In this document: one piece after another, positions 6,435-8,835 of the stretch
Position numbering within the stretch: position 1 is the first letter of the stretch
Layout of the letters: each line of letters opens with the position of its first letter
Source of the DNA: Gammaproteobacteria bacterium
GTDB lineage: Bacteria > Pseudomonadota > Gammaproteobacteria > UBA9214
Assembly (NCBI GenBank): GCA_030599705.1
Contig: JAUVNM010000051.1
Coordinates: forward strand, 1-8,835
DNA: 8,835 nt
Direction: 5' to 3'
The notes under the pieces: model-generated
What the model saw: only the letters and a program-made list of their open reading frames with translations
Told to the model about the DNA's origin: nothing
The model's database searches: none
Translations under genes and position numbers: made by a program

Positions 6435-8067
6435 CGAACATCTCCCTGACGGGAACCCGAAAGGACTTCAACTTCCTGAGGTCGGCGGCAAGCACCTGCT
6501 CGAGCAGGTAACGCGCACGCAGGAACATGGCGCTGGCCAGTGACTTGTCAAGGATAAAGCGGGTGGAGGTGGCAAACGAACGCGCCAGCCCCAGGGCCAG
6601 GCGCAACTCGAAGGTCTTGTCACCGGATTTCCCGGCATAGGCCGCTGCAAAACGATAGAACTCCTGCGTCAGCATCAGGATACGTCTGCGCAGTGGCGCA
6701 TCGAAGACCTGCAGGCGGTAACTGGACACCATGAAAACCGACACGTCCTGTACATAGTCCATGTGACGCGAACGATGCAGGTCAATGAAATTGATTTTTT
6801 TCTCCAGCGGGTCGTAGATAATGTTGTCCACATTGAAGTCGCCGTGAATATATACTGAGAAAGGCGCCCGGATTCCGGCTTCGAGACTGTGTGCCTGCTT
6901 CAGCAATTTACCAAACGAGGGAATGGACTTGCCACAGATACGGCTGTCTTCCTGCCGGAAATCCGGGTGGATGGTGTACACCTCTTCCAGGCGCTTCGAG
7001 AGCTGCCGCATGTAACCGGCGGATACCGGCTTGCCGGTACGCGTCTCGCGCCATACCTTTCCCAGGGTGCGATTCAACTGCTTCAGGGTCTGCCTGAGCA
7101 ACCGCGGCGGCTCATGCAGTAATATCTGCTCGAATGTCAGCCCGGCCAGATGTTCAATCAGTAACGCGGCGGACTGACCGCGCTTATGGTAGGAAAGAAT
7201 CTTCGGCGCCAGACCCGGGTATATTTCCTGCCAGCTTTTCAGGCCCCTGCGCTCCTTCCGCAACTTGTGCTTCTTGCCATCCTTGTAGATGGCTACAAAA
7301 CCGCTGTCCTCCTGCCCCGTTGTGCTGATTCCGGAAATACCGCTGCCGGAACGGGTTTCCGCGATCGGCTCGACCACCAGGTCTGAATGATTATTTGCCG
7401 TATCCAGCTGTTCAATTGATGCACGCAGGGAATGGTAGCGGTCAATGTTGATTGGCTGTCCCAGGTTGGCGGAAATAATGGCTTCGCTGATATTGAGCAT
7501 GGAATCTCCCATTTGCTCGATGCCATGGGCCAGGAACATCCCGGTCACCAGGTCGGCCGCACGTTTCCTGCGCTTCAGTCCCGCCGTGTATTTTTTCACC
7601 AGTTTGCGACTGGCCTTGTCCAGGCGCGGCTTGATCCTGCCGATCTTGAGGGCCAGCCCGGTGTCGTTTCGACGGATCGCATGTTCAATCCGGTCAATAC
7701 CCCTGCTGATCCTGCCCAGCATGCATGTACAGGTAGCGGCGCAGGGACAACGCCGGTATTGCAGCTGGTCCAGTTGCTGGATACATTCACGGCACAACCC
7801 GGTGATACGTTCCAGGTCGGTCGCAATGGATTCAATGGCCCGGAGCGAAGCTGCATCTGCGCCTGATTCACCGGCCTTGATGGCCTGATGGTGGCAGCTG
7901 TCGTGTATCCGCAGCATGAGATTATAGGCATAACCGCTGCGATCGAGGATGCGCCGGGCAACACTTGCCGAGGGGGTGTCGAGATAGGCCTGCAGGCTGG
8001 AGACCTGGGACCCGACCTCGGCAATCAGGAAACGCAGATTATTGTGTATATTCTTCGGAATTCTCAT
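6427..8067 (-). CDS. PhoU-like domain fused to APH-type phosphotransferase
   Basis: This 546-residue fusion has an N-terminal helical part (about 1-230) that ends in 'HGIEQMGDSMLNISEAII' (181-198), the E-x3-D-x3-N-I-x-E signature of PhoU-type three-helix repeats that bind metal clusters. The C-terminal part (~255-546) is a protein-kinase-like fold of the aminoglycoside/choline phosphotransferase group: 'VYIHGDFNVDNIIYD' (catalytic D410, metal N415) and 'INFIDLHRS' (metal D429), with a probable nucleotide-binding segment around 'KHKLRKERRGLKSW'. Family knowledge predicts ATP-dependent phosphorylation of a hydroxyl on a small molecule. A cysteine cluster (C92, C95, C107, C109, C113, C115) interrupts the PhoU-like half. 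The frame is open back to 8184, but ATG 8067 overlaps the preceding TAA as TAATG and starts a natural helix, so the longer form is rejected. The linker at 231-255 is Ser/Gly/Thr-rich. Confidence 0.87.
   Translation of the reverse strand: MRIPKNIHNNLRFLIAEVGSQVSSLQAYLDTPSASVARRILDRSGYAYNLMLRIHDSCHHQAIKAGESGADAASLRAIESIATDLERITGLCRECIQQLDQLQYRRCPCAATCTCMLGRISRGIDRIEHAIRRNDTGLALKIGRIKPRLDKASRKLVKKYTAGLKRRKRAADLVTGMFLAHGIEQMGDSMLNISEAIISANLGQPINIDRYHSLRASIEQLDTANNHSDLVVEPIAETRSGSGISGISTTGQEDSGFVAIYKDGKKHKLRKERRGLKSWQEIYPGLAPKILSYHKRGQSAALLIEHLAGLTFEQILLHEPPRLLRQTLKQLNRTLGKVWRETRTGKPVSAGYMRQLSKRLEEVYTIHPDFRQEDSRICGKSIPSFGKLLKQAHSLEAGIRAPFSVYIHGDFNVDNIIYDPLEKKINFIDLHRSRHMDYVQDVSVFMVSSYRLQVFDAPLRRRILMLTQEFYRFAAAYAGKSGDKTFELRLALGLARSFATSTRFILDKSLASAMFLRARYLLEQVLAADLRKLKSFRVPVREMFVG
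6442..6447 (-). promoter_or_regulatory. ribosome binding site for the TTG start of the ATP-grasp gene
   Basis: AGGGAG on the minus strand, inside the end of the PhoU-APH coding sequence, is seven nt before TTG 6434. This supports a TTG start that overlaps the upstream gene by 8 nt. Confidence 0.5.
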
Positions 8068-8540
8068 TACCAGTCGAGGGTCCCCAGATAGACAGTGCCC
8101 GCACTCTCCCTGGATTCCCCCAGGTACGGGGCCAGTGACCGCGGATAAAGTGGCAACTTCCCGAGCTCGTCCAGCCTGGCCCAAACCACCTCCACCTGGT
8201 GCTTGTCCGGATGCTGGCCGTTTACGGGAGCATAGTTATCGGGAACCGTGCATGTGAACAGAAACTCGACAAGATGGCGCGTGCTGCGGGGAGTTGTGTC
8301 CCGCGGCTTGAAATAGTCCGCCACGTAGACAAGATCGTGGATAGCTACCCGGGTGCCGATTTCCTCCACGCACTCACGATTCAGTGCCTGTTCCAGGGTC
8401 TCCCCGGGATCCTGACCACCTCCCGGCAGTGCAAACCGTTCTCCTTCCTCATATCCGTCCTTGCGCAGCAGCAGGATATGATTGTCCTGCCGGATCAGTG
8501 CGCGGGCCGCATTGCGTATCGGGGGAATAATCGGTTCCAT
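8067..8540 (-). CDS. Nudix hydrolase
   Basis: This 157-residue protein has a perfect Nudix box at residues 41-63: G-x5-E (GGQDPGE), then seven residues, then 'RECVEEIGT' with all metal-binding Glu in place. The domain starts with 'AARALIRQDNHILLLRK', typical of small MutT-like enzymes, and 'FALPGGGQDPGE' is standard. Family members cleave nucleoside diphosphates linked to another moiety, or (d)NTPs; nothing visible fixes the substrate. Unlike the fused Nudix domain downstream, no box position is lost. It is the first gene of the array, with a likely promoter upstream, and its stop codon overlaps the next start (TAATG). No strong Shine-Dalgarno sequence precedes ATG 8540. Confidence 0.92.
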   Translation of the reverse strand: MEPIIPPIRNAARALIRQDNHILLLRKDGYEEGERFALPGGGQDPGETLEQALNRECVEEIGTRVAIHDLVYVADYFKPRDTTPRSTRHLVEFLFTCTVPDNYAPVNGQHPDKHQVEVVWARLDELGKLPLYPRSLAPYLGESRESAGTVYLGTLDW

Positions 8541-8576
8541 TTATCTGCCGCAGTGGATCATTTATCGTATTAGCCC

Positions 8577-8605
8577 ATCATAGCAGCCAAACACCGGGTT
8601 GTATG
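8577..8605 (-). promoter_or_regulatory. candidate promoter for the ten-gene array
   Basis: On the minus strand, TATGAT (8582-8577) is preceded by TGC, giving an extended -10 (TGCTATGAT). It has a weak -35 (CATACA, 8605-8600) at 17-nt spacing. It lies 36 nt upstream of ATG 8540 and is the best sigma70-like match in the gap. Transcription would start near 8570, leaving a leader of about 30 nt. This is a reading by eye only. Confidence 0.5.
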
Positions 8606-8648
8606 ATAAGCACTTCCCCTGATCGAGTGGGTTGCACCTGTCGAGCAA

Positions 8649-8766
8649 GGTTACTCGAGGTCCAGGGTAATTTCTCAAGACCCGCTGTAAATACTTCCCT
8701 GTACGCTCGATGGCCGCATCCCTGCGGCCAACGGTCTTGAGAAATTACCCTGGACCCCGAGTGACC
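8649..8766. repeat. two-tier long inverted repeat in the intergenic region
   Basis: The outer arms, 8649-8682 and 8733-8766, are complementary over 34 bp with only two mismatches (8652/8763 and 8658/8757). The 50-nt interior (8683-8732) contains a second, perfect hairpin: TGGCCGCA (8711-8718), loop TCCC, TGCGGCCA (8723-8730). The interior phrase CTGTAAATACTTCCCTGTAC next to a GC-rich hairpin has the look of dispersed palindromic elements found in many copies in some gammaproteobacterial genomes, though I cannot confirm copy number here. The element lies about 45 nt upstream of the candidate promoter of the array. No T-tract follows either arm, so it does not look like a simple intrinsic terminator. 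There is no transposase or clear target-site duplication. Confidence 0.85.
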
Positions 8767-8835
8767 GGACAGACTATTGCGTCATGCAATCCGGTATTCG
8801 CGGCAGCCACCCCCTTGTCAGGGACATCGGCTTCA

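Noticed and set aside
8068..8184. 39-codon N-terminal extension of the PhoU-APH fusion
   Set aside because: It overlaps the Nudix coding sequence; the TAATG overlap at 8065-8069 gives a natural coupled start.
8784..8835. Possible start of a plus-strand gene at ATG 8784 (MQSGIRGSHPLVRDIGF...) running off the window
   Set aside because: Only 17 codons are visible, without a clear ribosome site; a minus-strand frame (ending TAA 8747-8745) is also open here, so neither can be supported.
1..8835. CRISPR array, tRNA, rRNA, insertion sequence or toxin-antitoxin pair
   Set aside because: I saw no regularly spaced direct repeats, RNA-gene motifs, transposase or toxin-like genes. The APH-type domain was considered as an antibiotic kinase, but its fusion and context argue against a resistance role.

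Overview
The window (about 8.8 kb, moderately GC-rich) looks like an accessory region of a proteobacterium, most likely a gammaproteobacterium. The reasons are codon use, the style of the proteins, and a dispersed-type palindromic element at the right-hand end. The organism cannot be named from the sequence alone.

Layout. At the left edge, the last 40 codons of a plus-strand gene (CBS-domain C-terminus) run tail to tail into the rest of the window. Everything from about 8540 down to 107 lies on the minus strand as one tightly packed array of ten genes. In transcription order they are: a stand-alone Nudix hydrolase; a fusion of a PhoU-like helical domain with an APH-type phosphotransferase; a RimK-like ATP-grasp enzyme; an HPr-kinase-related protein with a P-loop; a SixA-type histidine phosphatase fused to a Nudix domain; a second histidine phosphatase; a calcineurin-like metallophosphoesterase; an amphi-Trp-type small protein; a two-helix membrane protein; and a third, divergent histidine phosphatase. 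Junctions are overlapping or only 3 to 65 nt long, and a promoter with an extended -10 lies just upstream of the first gene. Beyond it is a long two-tier inverted repeat (8649-8766) and no convincing further gene.

Function. Eight of the ten genes encode enzymes or domains that move, ligate or remove phosphate. The HprK-related kinase next to the ATP-grasp protein, with an amphi-Trp protein in the same array, matches what I recall of the computationally defined, functionally uncharacterised 'GAK system' (HprK-related kinase B plus ATP-grasp). Here it appears in an expanded form with a PhoU-APH fusion, two Nudix domains, three histidine phosphatases and a metallophosphoesterase. My inference is a dedicated pathway that builds and recycles a phosphorylated or pyrophosphorylated compound, or a phosphorylated peptide-like adduct. 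The substrate cannot be read from the sequence. No HPr, EI or phosphate-transport gene is present in the window.
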